Made by a program: the position numbers and the translations under genes. The notes beneath the pieces were generated by a model. It ran no database searches. It saw nothing but the letters and a program-made list of their open reading frames with translations, and was not told the origin of the DNA. Positions 44,897 through 54,068 of a DNA stretch of 64,000 nt are shown here, piece by piece (positions within the stretch are counted from its first letter, which is position 1; every line of letters starts with the position of its first letter). The stretch lies in assembly GCF_018403225.1 (NCBI RefSeq), contig NZ_BOSG01000001.1, positions 186,001 to 250,000 of the forward strand, given 5' to 3'. The stretch comes from Paenibacillus sp. J23TS9 (lineage in GTDB: Bacteria; Bacillota; Bacilli; Paenibacillales; Paenibacillaceae).

Positions 44897-45916
44897 GTGG
44901 ACGTCAAAGCTGCAACAAAGGCCATCAAGCAGGGAGAGATCTCACCGGTCTATTTGCTTTACGGTACGGAGAAATACCAAATGAACGAATTTGTTTCTTT
45001 TCTCGTGGAGCAGACGATTTCCCAGGAAGAGCATGACTTTGCTCTGGTCCATTATGATCTTTCGGATACGCCTCTGCAGGCGGTCATTGAAGAAGCAGAA
45101 ATGGTGCCTTTCATGGTGCCGCGGAAGCTGATTCTTGTGCAGGATGCCTCTGTATTCACAGCAGGCAAGGACAATGCGAAGGTGGAGCATCGTGTGGAAG
45201 CGCTCCTTGAATATATGAAAAATCCGGCTGAATACAGTGTATTGGTGTTTATGGTCAACCAGGAGAAGCTGGATGAGCGGAAAAAAGTTGTTAAAGAGAT
45301 TAAAAGCAGGGGTACGCTGCTTACCTTTATGCCTTTAGGCAGCGAGGATCTTTTAAAGTGGGTAGGCAAAAAGATGAAAGAACGCGAGTGCACGATGGAA
45401 GAGGGGGCAGCTGAAATGGTGATCCGCAATGCGGGCACCCAGCTGCAGACCTTATCCGCGGAGATCGATAAGCTGTGCCTTTATGCTGGCAAGGGCGGAG
45501 TGATCAGCGTACATATCGTGGAACAGTTGATTGCACGGACTACGGAACAAAACGTGTTTGCACTTGTGGAAGATATTGCGAATTTAAGAGTGGACCGCGC
45601 ACTCGGAATTTTCTATGAGCTGCTCAAGCAAAAGGAAGAACCGATCAAAATTGCTGCATTAATTGCCCGGCAGTTCCGCATTATTTTACAGGTCAAGGAC
45701 CTTGGAGGGCAAAGCTACTCCCAACAGCAGATTGCTTCGCAGCTGGGTCTCCACCCCTATGCTGTCAAGATCGCTGGAGAGCAGGCTAGAAAATTCCAGG
45801 CTTCACAATTGAAACAGATTCTGAGCAGGCTTGGAACGCTCGACTTCCAAATGAAAACGGGAGCTATCGACAAGGTACTGGGACTGGAACTGTTTCTGTT
45901 AAGACTCGCGGCATAG
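44897..45916 (+). CDS. holA: DNA polymerase III delta subunit
   Basis: 339 residues from the GTG at 44897, 9 bases after an AAAGGGGG site (the ATG at 44879 overlaps that site). The clamp-loader wrench: N-terminal ISPVYLLYGTEKY, ATPase-like domain I-II, and C-terminal collar (EEPIKIAALIARQFRIILQVK). The 285 bases upstream contain a weak GGACC/GGTC hairpin near 44790 and a GCAAAG/CTTTGC hairpin near 44728; no gene. Confidence 0.93.
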   Translation: MDVKAATKAIKQGEISPVYLLYGTEKYQMNEFVSFLVEQTISQEEHDFALVHYDLSDTPLQAVIEEAEMVPFMVPRKLILVQDASVFTAGKDNAKVEHRVEALLEYMKNPAEYSVLVFMVNQEKLDERKKVVKEIKSRGTLLTFMPLGSEDLLKWVGKKMKERECTMEEGAAEMVIRNAGTQLQTLSAEIDKLCLYAGKGGVISVHIVEQLIARTTEQNVFALVEDIANLRVDRALGIFYELLKQKEEPIKIAALIARQFRIILQVKDLGGQSYSQQQIASQLGLHPYAVKIAGEQARKFQASQLKQILSRLGTLDFQMKTGAIDKVLGLELFLLRLAA

Positions 45917-45932
45917 ATGGTCAAAATAAGGT

Positions 45933-45986
45933 GCTGAACGGATCGTAGTCGATTAGAAAACTACGATGTGCGTACAGCCCTTTTTT
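45933..45986 (+). terminator. rho-independent terminator
   Basis: Two-part stem: GCTG with CAGC outside and ATCGTAGT with ACTACGAT inside, followed by six T residues. After holA. Confidence 0.65.
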
Positions 45987-46004
45987 AATGCTTTGTATCT
46001 TACG

Positions 46005-46886
46005 TCAATGGGTTGCAGGCTGCTGCAGTGTGAGGAGGGTCAACTCCGGAATACTATCAAAGCGGAAGGGAAGGCGTGTTGTGCCGATTCCACGGTTTAC
46101 GTATAGATACGAAGGTTTACGGCTTTGGCGATAAAAAGTATATAACCCCTCTGTGTACTTATGGGCAAGCGGCGGAGTATACAGGGAGCCGTATCCAGGC
46201 AGTCGAACCTGACCTCCATGACTGTGGCCGGATAGCTGCAGATCCACGGGATAAGAACCCAGCCGGTCCGCAACATCGGGCTCATGCACAAGCAGCAGAT
46301 CAAAACTATCCGGATCTACCTGCTTAAATGTACTCTTGAGATCGGGTGAGCCGAGTAAAAAATCATCGAGACCGGCGATATTCAGCTTGCTGCGGCCGAC
46401 ATTCAAAACCTTATTCTCGTTCACGAGCACTTTGAACCCACTGTCCGACATGAGGCGGAGGTATTGATGTTTGCCGCCGCCACCTTGATCATGATTGCCG
46501 TACACAGCATATTTTCCAAGCGTGGCCTTGATTTGCTTTAATATAGGTGCGACCTTGCCTGAATTGCGGTATTGTGAAAAATTATCGATCAAATCTCCTG
46601 TGAACACGACGAGATCCGGTTTTAAGCTGTTGATACGTGTTACGAGGTTTCTGAGTTTGTCCAAGGAATAGAATTCACCCAGGTGGAGATCACTAATTTG
46701 AATGATGCGCATACCGTTGAGATCAGCAGTGACGGATGGAGTGATGATCTTCACCTTCTCGATACGGAGTAGATTTGGTTCGATTTGTCTTGCATAATAG
46801 TAGATAGATCCGGCCGTCAAGAGAAGAAGAGCGGCGAACAGAATGAACAGATTGAAGCTGGCAGGCTTTTTGTGTTTGGGTTTCAT
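46005..46886 (-). CDS. membrane-anchored metallophosphoesterase (YkuE-like)
   Basis: 293 residues from the ATG at 46886 (GGGAGGA site). A single N-terminal membrane helix (about 13-33), then a calcineurin-like core: ISDLHLG (D, H), FTGDLID, YGNHDQG, LLVHEPD, and LSGHSHGGQ. YkuE-type enzymes are cell-wall or membrane associated phosphoesterases. Substrate unknown. Confidence 0.88.
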   Translation of the reverse strand: MKPKHKKPASFNLFILFAALLLLTAGSIYYYARQIEPNLLRIEKVKIITPSVTADLNGMRIIQISDLHLGEFYSLDKLRNLVTRINSLKPDLVVFTGDLIDNFSQYRNSGKVAPILKQIKATLGKYAVYGNHDQGGGGKHQYLRLMSDSGFKVLVNENKVLNVGRSKLNIAGLDDFLLGSPDLKSTFKQVDPDSFDLLLVHEPDVADRLGSYPVDLQLSGHSHGGQVRLPGYGSLYTPPLAHKYTEGLYTFYRQSRKPSYLYVNRGIGTTRLPFRFDSIPELTLLTLQQPATH

Positions 46887-46925
46887 AGGAATCCTCCCTT
46901 TCGACTTCAACTATACCGGGACTGC

Positions 46926-46941
46926 GTTACATGAATGTGAC
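46926..46941. promoter_or_regulatory. candidate operator, imperfect palindrome
   Basis: GTTACAT-GA-ATGTGAC upstream of the response-regulator gene is palindromic apart from one base. The same ATGTGAC half-site recurs in the intergenic region after the kinase gene (49046-49082). A binding site for the adjacent regulator is possible. Confidence 0.25.
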
Positions 46942-46973
46942 AGGCGGCGGAGTCCTTCGAAAAGGAGAATACC

Positions 46974-47621
46974 ATGCGGATTTTAATTGCTGACGATGAA
47001 CAGGATATGCTGCGGATTTTAACGGCATATTTTCAAAAGGAAGGCTATGAAGTATTTACAGCAGGGAATGGCGAGGAGGCTCTCGCGGTCTTTTACCGTG
47101 AAAAAATCGATCTTGCGATTCTGGACTGGATGATGCCGAAGCTTAGTGGGCTTGAAGTGTGTCGGGAAATCAAAGAGCGATCGGATAAAAAGGTGTTGAT
47201 CCTGACGGCAAAAAGTGAAGAAGAGGATGAGCTTAAGGCACTCCACACTGGCGCGGATGAATTCATACGCAAGCCGTTTCACCCGAAAATTCTTGTTCTC
47301 CGGGCCAAAAAGCTGCTGGGTGACGAGAAAGGACAGCGCTATAAAACGATAAGAATCGATATGGAAGGCAGCAAAATTTATAAAAATGATACCGATCTGC
47401 AGGTGACGAAAACAGAATTTGAGCTGATGTGCTGCTTTATCCGACACAAGGGCCATATATTAACAAGACATCAACTGCTGGATCTGGTGTGGGGTCTTGA
47501 TTATTTTGGTGATGAACGGACGGTGGACACCCATGTCCGCAGACTCCGGGAGAAGGTTGGAGGAGACCTTATTAAAACTTACCGGGGACTTGGTTATAGT
47601 GTGGAGGCCAGTGATGAATAA
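46974..47621 (+). CDS. OmpR-family response regulator
   Basis: 215 residues, AAAAGGAG site. Receiver with the acidic pocket DDE (about 7-9), phospho-acceptor Asp in LAILDWMMP (about 52), Lys in RKPF (about 101), and a winged-helix effector (VTKTEFELMCCFIRHKGHILTRHQLL to VDTHVRRLREK). It overlaps the kinase gene by 8 bases. Confidence 0.93.
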   Translation: MRILIADDEQDMLRILTAYFQKEGYEVFTAGNGEEALAVFYREKIDLAILDWMMPKLSGLEVCREIKERSDKKVLILTAKSEEEDELKALHTGADEFIRKPFHPKILVLRAKKLLGDEKGQRYKTIRIDMEGSKIYKNDTDLQVTKTEFELMCCFIRHKGHILTRHQLLDLVWGLDYFGDERTVDTHVRRLREKVGGDLIKTYRGLGYSVEASDE

Positions 47622-49005
47622 GCTGGGCCGTAAGCTGTTTCTGAGCATCACCGTTGCCATTTTGTTCATTTTTATTGTCTTTGTGCTGATGGCAAACTTT
47701 TTTCTGCCTAAATATTATATATACAAGACCAAAGAGAAGCTGGGAGAAGCGATCAATTTGATCGCAGAGCTTCCGGCTGCAAGGATGGCGGACTCGATTC
47801 CACTGCTTGAGCAGCAATACCATGTTACGATCGTATATGATTCTTTGCAGAAGCGGGGAAACGACCTGAACAATTCGTTGCTGCAGCAGCTGGCCAAAAA
47901 GACGGTCACGCTAAATAAATTCTGGATCACGGATGAGTCTTGGCAAAAGGTTAAGGAAGGCAGCCGCGTAAATAAAATTTATGATCAGGGTAAGCTCAAA
48001 TCCAGTTTCTATGCTAGCTTCATCCGAAAGGATCAAAACATCGTCCTGATTGGACTCTCCATGGCGTACATTAGTGACACAATCCAGATGATTAACGAGT
48101 TTATTTTGATCCTTGCCTTCATTTCGGTGCTGATTATAGTGTTCGTCGTCTGGCTGCTCTCTTACCGCATGACCCAGCCCCTGAAGGAGCTGGGTGAGGT
48201 GGCCAAGGATATCTCAAAGCTGCATTTCAGAAAAGCCCGGACAAAGACCAGGGATGAGATCGGAGAGCTGGCGGAGAGCATCAATACCATGAGTGACAAG
48301 CTGAGTGAGGCGCATGCCGATTTATCCAGAAAGAATTTAAGTCTAAAGCGGTTTATGTCCGATATCACGCATGAGCTTAAGACGCCGGTTTCGCTCATCC
48401 AGGCTTATGCCGAAGGCATTCAGGACGGGCTGGACGATGGAAGCTATGCTGCTACGATATTGCGTCAGAACGAAAGTATGGCTCGGCTGATTGACGAGCT
48501 ATTGGATTTTGCGAAAATTGAGAGGGGGCTGCTTGAGCTCAGCGCGCTCCCAATCAAGGATTTGTTCAGCGACTGCTTGGAGAAATTTCAAATGGAACTG
48601 GAATTCAGACAGATCGAACTGGTCGTGGAAGATGACCTGCCGGGAAACCCGATGATTGAAGCCGATGCGGATAAAATCAGGATGGTATTTCATAACCTTT
48701 TAAGCAATGCGGTAAAATATTCAGCGGATCATCGAATACATGTATCTTTCGGGGAACAGGGCTCGGATATCGTTTTCGATATGAGCAATGTCTTTCAGGG
48801 AGAAATATCCGATGTATCCCAGTTGTGGGAGCCCTTTTATGTGCTGGAAAGCTCGCGTCATAAGGAAAAATCGGGAACCGGTCTTGGACTCGCGATTGTT
48901 AAAACGATTCTGGAGCAGCATGAATACCGCTATCAAGCGAAGGTGAATGGTCAAATTATTCACTTCTATATATTTTTTGAGAAAATAAGCCCTCGTCCTG
49001 CATGA
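47614..49005 (+). CDS. sensor histidine kinase
   Basis: 463 residues from the ATG at 47614 (GTGGAGG site). Two membrane helices (about 9-29 and 160-182) flank a ~130-residue extracellular sensor domain. Then come HAMP (about 183-235), the H-box SDITHELKTPVSLI (His about 252), N-box FHNLLSNAVKYS, and G-box SGTGLGLAIVK. The signal is unknown. The convergent MFS gene may be a target but is not co-transcribed. Confidence 0.92.
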   Translation: MNKLGRKLFLSITVAILFIFIVFVLMANFFLPKYYIYKTKEKLGEAINLIAELPAARMADSIPLLEQQYHVTIVYDSLQKRGNDLNNSLLQQLAKKTVTLNKFWITDESWQKVKEGSRVNKIYDQGKLKSSFYASFIRKDQNIVLIGLSMAYISDTIQMINEFILILAFISVLIIVFVVWLLSYRMTQPLKELGEVAKDISKLHFRKARTKTRDEIGELAESINTMSDKLSEAHADLSRKNLSLKRFMSDITHELKTPVSLIQAYAEGIQDGLDDGSYAATILRQNESMARLIDELLDFAKIERGLLELSALPIKDLFSDCLEKFQMELEFRQIELVVEDDLPGNPMIEADADKIRMVFHNLLSNAVKYSADHRIHVSFGEQGSDIVFDMSNVFQGEISDVSQLWEPFYVLESSRHKEKSGTGLGLAIVKTILEQHEYRYQAKVNGQIIHFYIFFEKISPRPA

Positions 49006-49022
49006 GCAGAATGAGGGCTTTT
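48987..49022 (+). terminator. rho-independent terminator
   Basis: AAGCCCTC / GAGGGCTT followed by TT. The left arm lies within the last codons of the kinase gene. Confidence 0.6.
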
Positions 49023-49103
49023 GCTTTCGGAGACACCCTCCTAAAGTCACATCGTAATGAGTCACTGTGACGTCAATGTGACAAGGAGGGAGGGAAATTC
49101 ACT

Positions 49104-50318
49104 TTAATGATTTATCGTAGCAGAGGATGATTGCGTATCGGGCTGGCGGGTGAACCGCTGCGACCAAAAGGCGAGGCCCATCGTAAGCAGCAGCAGAATG
49201 CCTGTAAGTAAAAAAACAGCATGGATGCTGAATACACCGCTGATTGCACCGCCTGCGAGCGGGCCAAGCATGCCTCCGAGCTGGTTGGAGGTTTGGCTTA
49301 GACTGAATGCCCTGCCGCGGAAATCGCTGGATGTCACGCGGACAATCAGACCGTTGAGGGCCGGAAAGACTGCGCAGAAGAAACAGCCGTACAGAAATCG
49401 TACGATCGAAAAACCCCAAATGTTGTGGAAAGGGATTTGCAGCAATGAACCAATTCCCCCGGCGAACAGGCCGATGAGCAGAATTTTCTGAAAGCCGATT
49501 TTATCGGCGAGCTTACCCCAGCGGGGAGCGAAGATGATGCTCGCGATACCGACCAGTGAGAAGATTACCCCGGCCAGGATGGATGCGTCGGACGCCGAAT
49601 GTCCTAACTCTACGATATACAATGGAAGAACGGGCTCGATTGTCATGACGGAGAACTGTGTGAACATGGTCAGTACCAGCACAACGACCAGCAGTTTATT
49701 ATGCAGTGCAAGCTTGACGGTATTAAACACGGATACGCGGTCTTTGCCGGGCACGAATTTTTCTTCTTTCACGTAAAATATCACGAGCATGGTGGCCAGA
49801 AAACAGAGCACGCCAGCGCTTGCAAAGGCCAGACGGTTATCAAAAATCTTCGACAGGATCCCGCCGAGAAGCGGTCCCATAATGCTGCCGGTGGCTGTAG
49901 CCGTTGACATGGTGGATAGCGCATACCCAACCTTATGCTCCGGCGTATTGGTGCCCACGATCGCAATGGCTCCTGGGATAAAGCCGGAAAGCAGACCCTG
50001 TAAAATCCGCAAAATAAGCAGCTGTACCGGGCTGGTTACGAAGGAAGTCAGCAGATAAATCACACATAAAACAAATCCGGCACGGATAATCATAGCTTTG
50101 CGTCCATATTTGTCACCGACGGAACCCCAGAAAGGAGAGGACAACGCACCTGCCAGAAACGCACTGCTGAACAATATGCCGGACCACATTTCAATGTTTT
50201 GGGTCACGCCAATTTGAATTAAGAAGATTGGGAGAAACGGAATCACCATGGAGAAGCTTGAAGATACGATAAAAGAACCAAACCATAATACCCATAAGTT
50301 TTTCTTCCAGATTTCCAT
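49104..50318 (-). CDS. MFS multidrug-type efflux transporter
   Basis: 404 residues with about twelve hydrophobic helices. The MFS signature GSVGDKYGRKAMI lies in the loop between helices 2 and 3, and helix 5 carries the antiporter-type motif GPLLGGILSK. DHA1-type drug/proton antiporters are the best fit. GACAGGAG site. Confidence 0.88.
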   Translation of the reverse strand: MEIWKKNLWVLWFGSFIVSSSFSMVIPFLPIFLIQIGVTQNIEMWSGILFSSAFLAGALSSPFWGSVGDKYGRKAMIIRAGFVLCVIYLLTSFVTSPVQLLILRILQGLLSGFIPGAIAIVGTNTPEHKVGYALSTMSTATATGSIMGPLLGGILSKIFDNRLAFASAGVLCFLATMLVIFYVKEEKFVPGKDRVSVFNTVKLALHNKLLVVVLVLTMFTQFSVMTIEPVLPLYIVELGHSASDASILAGVIFSLVGIASIIFAPRWGKLADKIGFQKILLIGLFAGGIGSLLQIPFHNIWGFSIVRFLYGCFFCAVFPALNGLIVRVTSSDFRGRAFSLSQTSNQLGGMLGPLAGGAISGVFSIHAVFLLTGILLLLTMGLAFWSQRFTRQPDTQSSSATINH

Positions 50319-50365
50319 TGCTCGTCAACTCCTGTCTTGGTTATGTAGGCAAGCAGTATAGTCTG

Positions 50366-50405
50366 AATCAAAAAGTCCTGATCAGCTTTTCAGCTGTTCA
50401 GGACT
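50366..50405 (-). terminator. rho-independent terminator of rpsT
   Basis: On the minus strand AGTCCTGA / TCAGGACT with an inner CAGCTGAAAAGCTG hairpin, then TTTTTG. Confidence 0.8.
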
Positions 50406-50434
50406 CTTCATTTTCATCGTATGGATAGCGCATC

Positions 50435-50707
50435 TTATGCTTGTGCATTCAGAGCGTTAAGTTTTTTCGCCAAGCGGGATTTCTTGCGGCTCGCTGCATT
50501 TTTGTGTACGAGGCCTTTACTTACAGCCTTGTCAAGCTTTTGGGATGCGGCTTGAACTGCAGATTTCGCAGCTTCAACTTCAGTATTTGCCAGCGCAGTA
50601 TCAGCGGCTTTAACAGCTGTACGGAGCGCGGATTTTTGGGAAGCATTAAGCGCACGGCGTTTGTCGTTCGTTTTTACGCGTTTTACGGCGGATTTAATGT
50701 TTGGCAT
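50435..50707 (-). CDS. rpsT: 30S ribosomal protein S20
   Basis: 90 residues from the ATG at 50707 with an ideal AGGAGGTG site. It begins [21 protein letters not shown], with the Lys/Ala-rich helices of S20 following. It binds 16S rRNA early in 30S assembly. Divergent from gpr, as in B. subtilis. Confidence 0.97.
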   Translation of the reverse strand: MPNIKSAVKRVKTNDKRRALNASQKSALRTAVKAADTALANTEVEAAKSAVQAASQKLDKAVSKGLVHKNAASRKKSRLAKKLNALNAQA

Positions 50708-50806
50708 TGCATTCACCTCCTGTAAGGCATTCGAATAGCTCGAAATGATTCACAACTTAAAATAGTTTAGCATGGGGTACCATAAAAAGCAATACTTAAA
50801 AGGCTT

Positions 50807-50837
50807 TGCATAATCAGAGTCTTCCTCCCGCACACTA
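50807..50837 (+). promoter_or_regulatory. candidate sigma-G promoter of gpr
   Basis: TGCATA (50807-50812), 18-base spacer, CACACTA (50831-50837), close to the forespore sigma-G consensus TGMATA-N17/18-CATAMTA. It lies 32 bases before the gpr start. B. subtilis gpr is transcribed in the forespore, in agreement. Confidence 0.6.
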
Positions 50838-50868
50838 TAACAAAAAGGCAAGAGAGGATGGTTTTCAG

Positions 50869-51870
50869 ATGGAGTTGGATCTACAACAGTATTCTGTGCG
50901 TACGGATTTGGCGGTGGATGCCAGGGAAATGGCTGCAAAGCAGTATCCTGGGTCGATACCGGGCGTGGATGAAGAGGTTTCCGATAAGGACGGAATTAAA
51001 ATAACCCGTTTAAATGTACTGAATGATGAGGGATCACAAGCGATTGGGCGTATAAAAGGACATTATGTAACTCTGGAGGTGCCGGGGCTCCGCAATGGGG
51101 ATACCGGGCTGCAGGAGCGCGTGACAGAGGCTTTTGCGAGAGAGTTTGAGGATTTCCTGACCCTGATCGGCATTCAGAAAAAAAATACGGTTCTCATTGT
51201 CGGCCTGGGAAACTGGAATGTAACGCCGGATTCACTGGGGCCGCTGGTGGTGGAGAATGTCCTGGTTACCCGTCAGTATTTTGAGCTGATGCCGGATCAG
51301 GTTGCTCCAGGCTACCGCCAGATCAGTGCGATAGCGCCGGGTGTGCTCGGAATCACGGGTATAGAATCGAGTGAGATTGTGCAGGGAATAGTGGAGCGGA
51401 CCAAGCCGGATTTGATTATTGCGATTGATGCGCTGGCATCGCGGTCACTGGAACGGGTGAATACAACCATTCAGATTGCGGATATTGGGATCCATCCCGG
51501 TTCCGGCATAGGAAACAAACGGCGGGGGCTGACCCAAGAGGTGCTTGGAGTACCATGTATCGCCATCGGGGTGCCGACTGTCTGTTACGCATCGACCATA
51601 GTGAACAATGTAATGGAAATGATGAAAAAACACTTTGGCCAGGAAACCAATCAGACACGGGAAATTATGGGACTGCTCGATGGCATATCCGAGAACGAAA
51701 GGCTGGCGCTCGTAAAAGAGGTCCTTGAACCGCTAGGCCATGATCTCATCGTAACACCTAAAGAAATTGATGAATTCATTGAGGATATCGCCAATATTGT
51801 GGCAAGCGGGCTGAACGCTTCACTGCATGACGCGGTGGATTCGGGCAATTCCGGAGCGTACACTCATTAG
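50869..51870 (+). CDS. gpr: germination protease (spore protease GPR)
   Basis: 333 residues from the ATG at 50869 (AGAGAGGA site); upstream in-frame starts lie within the promoter. It degrades small acid-soluble spore proteins at germination. The N-terminal pro-peptide region is followed by RTDLAVDAREMA. Family blocks: LGNWNVTPDSLGPLVVENVLVTR and IAIDALASRSLERVNTTIQIADIGIHPGSGIGNKR. Confidence 0.97.
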   Translation: MELDLQQYSVRTDLAVDAREMAAKQYPGSIPGVDEEVSDKDGIKITRLNVLNDEGSQAIGRIKGHYVTLEVPGLRNGDTGLQERVTEAFAREFEDFLTLIGIQKKNTVLIVGLGNWNVTPDSLGPLVVENVLVTRQYFELMPDQVAPGYRQISAIAPGVLGITGIESSEIVQGIVERTKPDLIIAIDALASRSLERVNTTIQIADIGIHPGSGIGNKRRGLTQEVLGVPCIAIGVPTVCYASTIVNNVMEMMKKHFGQETNQTREIMGLLDGISENERLALVKEVLEPLGHDLIVTPKEIDEFIEDIANIVASGLNASLHDAVDSGNSGAYTH

Positions 51871-51907
51871 CGGATTCCCAAGAAACGATGAATCTATAAA
51901 ACTCTTC

Positions 51908-51945
51908 AAGAAGCCCCGCGAATCTAGCGTGGCTTCTTTTTTTTG
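51908..51945 (+). terminator. rho-independent terminator
   Basis: AAGAAGCCCCGC / GCGTGGCTTCTT (one mismatch) and a long T-run after gpr. The 300 bases from here to spoIIP hold no other recognisable feature. Confidence 0.85.
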
Positions 51946-52239
51946 CTAAACATCCTATTCAGTGCCTGAGGAAGCAGCGGAGGTGACGGAATCGATCTGA
52001 AGAAGCGGCAGCGGTCGCCTTTGTCTCCGAATGTTCTCCCATAGAAGAAATATAATTAAGAAATTTGAGGATAAAAGCGATCTGAAGATCGATCCGTAAC
52101 CGCAGCGCTCTTCTCGCACTAAGTCACAATTAAGTTAGGTGATGTACTTCTTTTTTCATGCAAACATATCATTTTTGGTTCTAGTGAAACTCTTTTACTC
52201 ATAGTTTTGAAGTATAAGAGAGTTCAGGAGGACAACACA

Positions 52240-53565
52240 ATGAAGAGGAATGGGTTTCAACTTTGGAATATCGGCAAATGGAGAACCAAGATGCTGCACA
52301 TGCTGTCCATGGGCCGAACATTTTTGCTGCTGACGTTAGGGTCGTTGATATTTTTCGTACTGTTGGGTCTGGGCGGAATGGCGGAACATAAAATGAATTC
52401 CTCTACCGTTTCTTCCATGAAGGGATTCGCAGGCTCACTATCGAGCCGGTTCTTTATGGACATGCTAGGCATGGAGCTTCCGCATCTGGATAAAGAAAAG
52501 GGAGGCTCTACCTTCTCGGGTGAAAAAATGACCACATTCGTGTTCCAAATGCTTACGAGCGTAAATCCGCGGGATCCCAAGAGTCTGCTTGCCAAGGAAA
52601 TGCCGGGAATGGGAGCGAATGATCCGGTGCTGCTAAGAAGCGCTGCCGGTAATCAGAACCTGGATCCGCCAGAAGATTTTCATCTCCCGCCGGAAACGGA
52701 TGATAAAGGTGATAAGCCAGCAGATACAGATCAATCCAAAGAGCCGGACAAGACACCGGATAAGACTCCAGTGAAAGAACCGGAACCTGGCGGTAAAAAA
52801 GAGCCTGGAAATCCGGGAACTGCCACGGAAGGAACGAAGGAACAAAAGCCGACGGCGCCTCCGGCAAATGCAACCGGCAAAAAAGTGGTTATGATCTATC
52901 ATTCTCATCCAAGAGAAGCCTATAATCCGCTGCTGAGCAAAGCCAGCTCGAATCCAAGCTCCAAGTCGCCTTCGCAAAATGTCATGCTGGTGGGCAAATA
53001 CATGGCTCAAAAGCTTGAAAAGCTCGGTGTAGGCACGGTTCATTCGGAGAAAGACTATTCGACGACAGTCAGTGAATATAACTATAACTTTTCATATAAA
53101 TATTCCCGCCAGACAGTGAAAGAGGCCCTTGCCCAGAACAATGGTTTGGAATACCTGATTGATATCCACCGTGATTCACAGCGGCATGCGAAGACAACGA
53201 CAGTGATTAACGGGGCCAGCTACGCACAGGTATTCTTCATCATCGGTCATGAGAACAAAAACTGGCGCAAAAATGAAGCTTTTGCGAGTTCGATCCATGA
53301 GCAGCTGGAAAAATCGTATCCGGGAATATCACGGGGGATTTGGGGGAAGACTTCGGCACAAGGAAACGGAGAATATAACCAATCTCTATCTGATAACAGC
53401 ATCTTAATTGAAGTTGGCGGAATTGACAGCACGAATGAAGAATTGAAGCGGACATCTGAATTGCTGGGTCAAATTATTGCGGATTTGTATTACAAGGATC
53501 AGAAGGCGGAGAAAGCAAGTGCAGAGAAATCGGTATCTGCTACGAAGGCGGATGCCAAAAGTTAA
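52240..53565 (+). CDS. spoIIP: stage II sporulation protein P
   Basis: 441 residues from the ATG at 52240 (CAGGAGGA site). A membrane anchor (about 28-50), a low-complexity Pro/Lys/Asp/Glu linker (about 150-215), and the C-terminal amidase/endopeptidase domain: VVMIYHSHPREAYNPL (H, E ligands), LIDIHRDSQRH, and NSILIEVGGIDSTNEEL. It degrades peptidoglycan in engulfment with SpoIID and SpoIIM. Confidence 0.95.
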   Translation: MKRNGFQLWNIGKWRTKMLHMLSMGRTFLLLTLGSLIFFVLLGLGGMAEHKMNSSTVSSMKGFAGSLSSRFFMDMLGMELPHLDKEKGGSTFSGEKMTTFVFQMLTSVNPRDPKSLLAKEMPGMGANDPVLLRSAAGNQNLDPPEDFHLPPETDDKGDKPADTDQSKEPDKTPDKTPVKEPEPGGKKEPGNPGTATEGTKEQKPTAPPANATGKKVVMIYHSHPREAYNPLLSKASSNPSSKSPSQNVMLVGKYMAQKLEKLGVGTVHSEKDYSTTVSEYNYNFSYKYSRQTVKEALAQNNGLEYLIDIHRDSQRHAKTTTVINGASYAQVFFIIGHENKNWRKNEAFASSIHEQLEKSYPGISRGIWGKTSAQGNGEYNQSLSDNSILIEVGGIDSTNEELKRTSELLGQIIADLYYKDQKAEKASAEKSVSATKADAKS

Positions 53566-53598
53566 TCCAAATGGAATGGAACAAGGGAGGAACCGGTA

Positions 53599-53985
53599 AT
53601 GTCGAAATGGACCAAGCGGATATGGATGGTAATCATTTGGGTCGGAATTGGCGCGCTGATCGGAATGCAGCTTGCCGGTTCCGGCAGCTCGAAGGCAGAC
53701 TCCGAAAAAAAAATAGCGTACGCGGATCAAACGGCGCAGGCAGCCAATACTGCCCAAGCACAGGTTCCGCGTAAAAGCTCGAATCACTTCAAGGTGGAGG
53801 AAGAGCAGCCGGAGCAGGTGGAGGTTCAGGACTGGAGTTCTCAGTCACCGGAACAGATTCTGTCGACGAACACGAACAAGCCGACGGTAGACGTGCTGGC
53901 GGACAAGACGGCCGGACTGCTGCAGGACCTCTCCCAGAAGGGAATACGGCTGGTTGTCTCCCTGTTCGATTCCATAACAGATTAA
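53599..53985 (+). CDS. yqxA: YqxA-like protein (DUF3679)
   Basis: 128 residues, AGGGAGGA site. One N-terminal membrane helix (about 7-26), then a polar extracytoplasmic region. Its location between spoIIP and lepA is that of B. subtilis yqxA. The function is unknown. The symbol is given on synteny. Confidence 0.7.
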   Translation: MSKWTKRIWMVIIWVGIGALIGMQLAGSGSSKADSEKKIAYADQTAQAANTAQAQVPRKSSNHFKVEEEQPEQVEVQDWSSQSPEQILSTNTNKPTVDVLADKTAGLLQDLSQKGIRLVVSLFDSITD

Positions 53986-54068
53986 TCCTTTGCCTGTGGG
54001 ATTGCCCGCCTTTATCTCAACTGCTATAATGAATTGATTGACACATCAGGCTGTTTTGGGGGTAGGGC

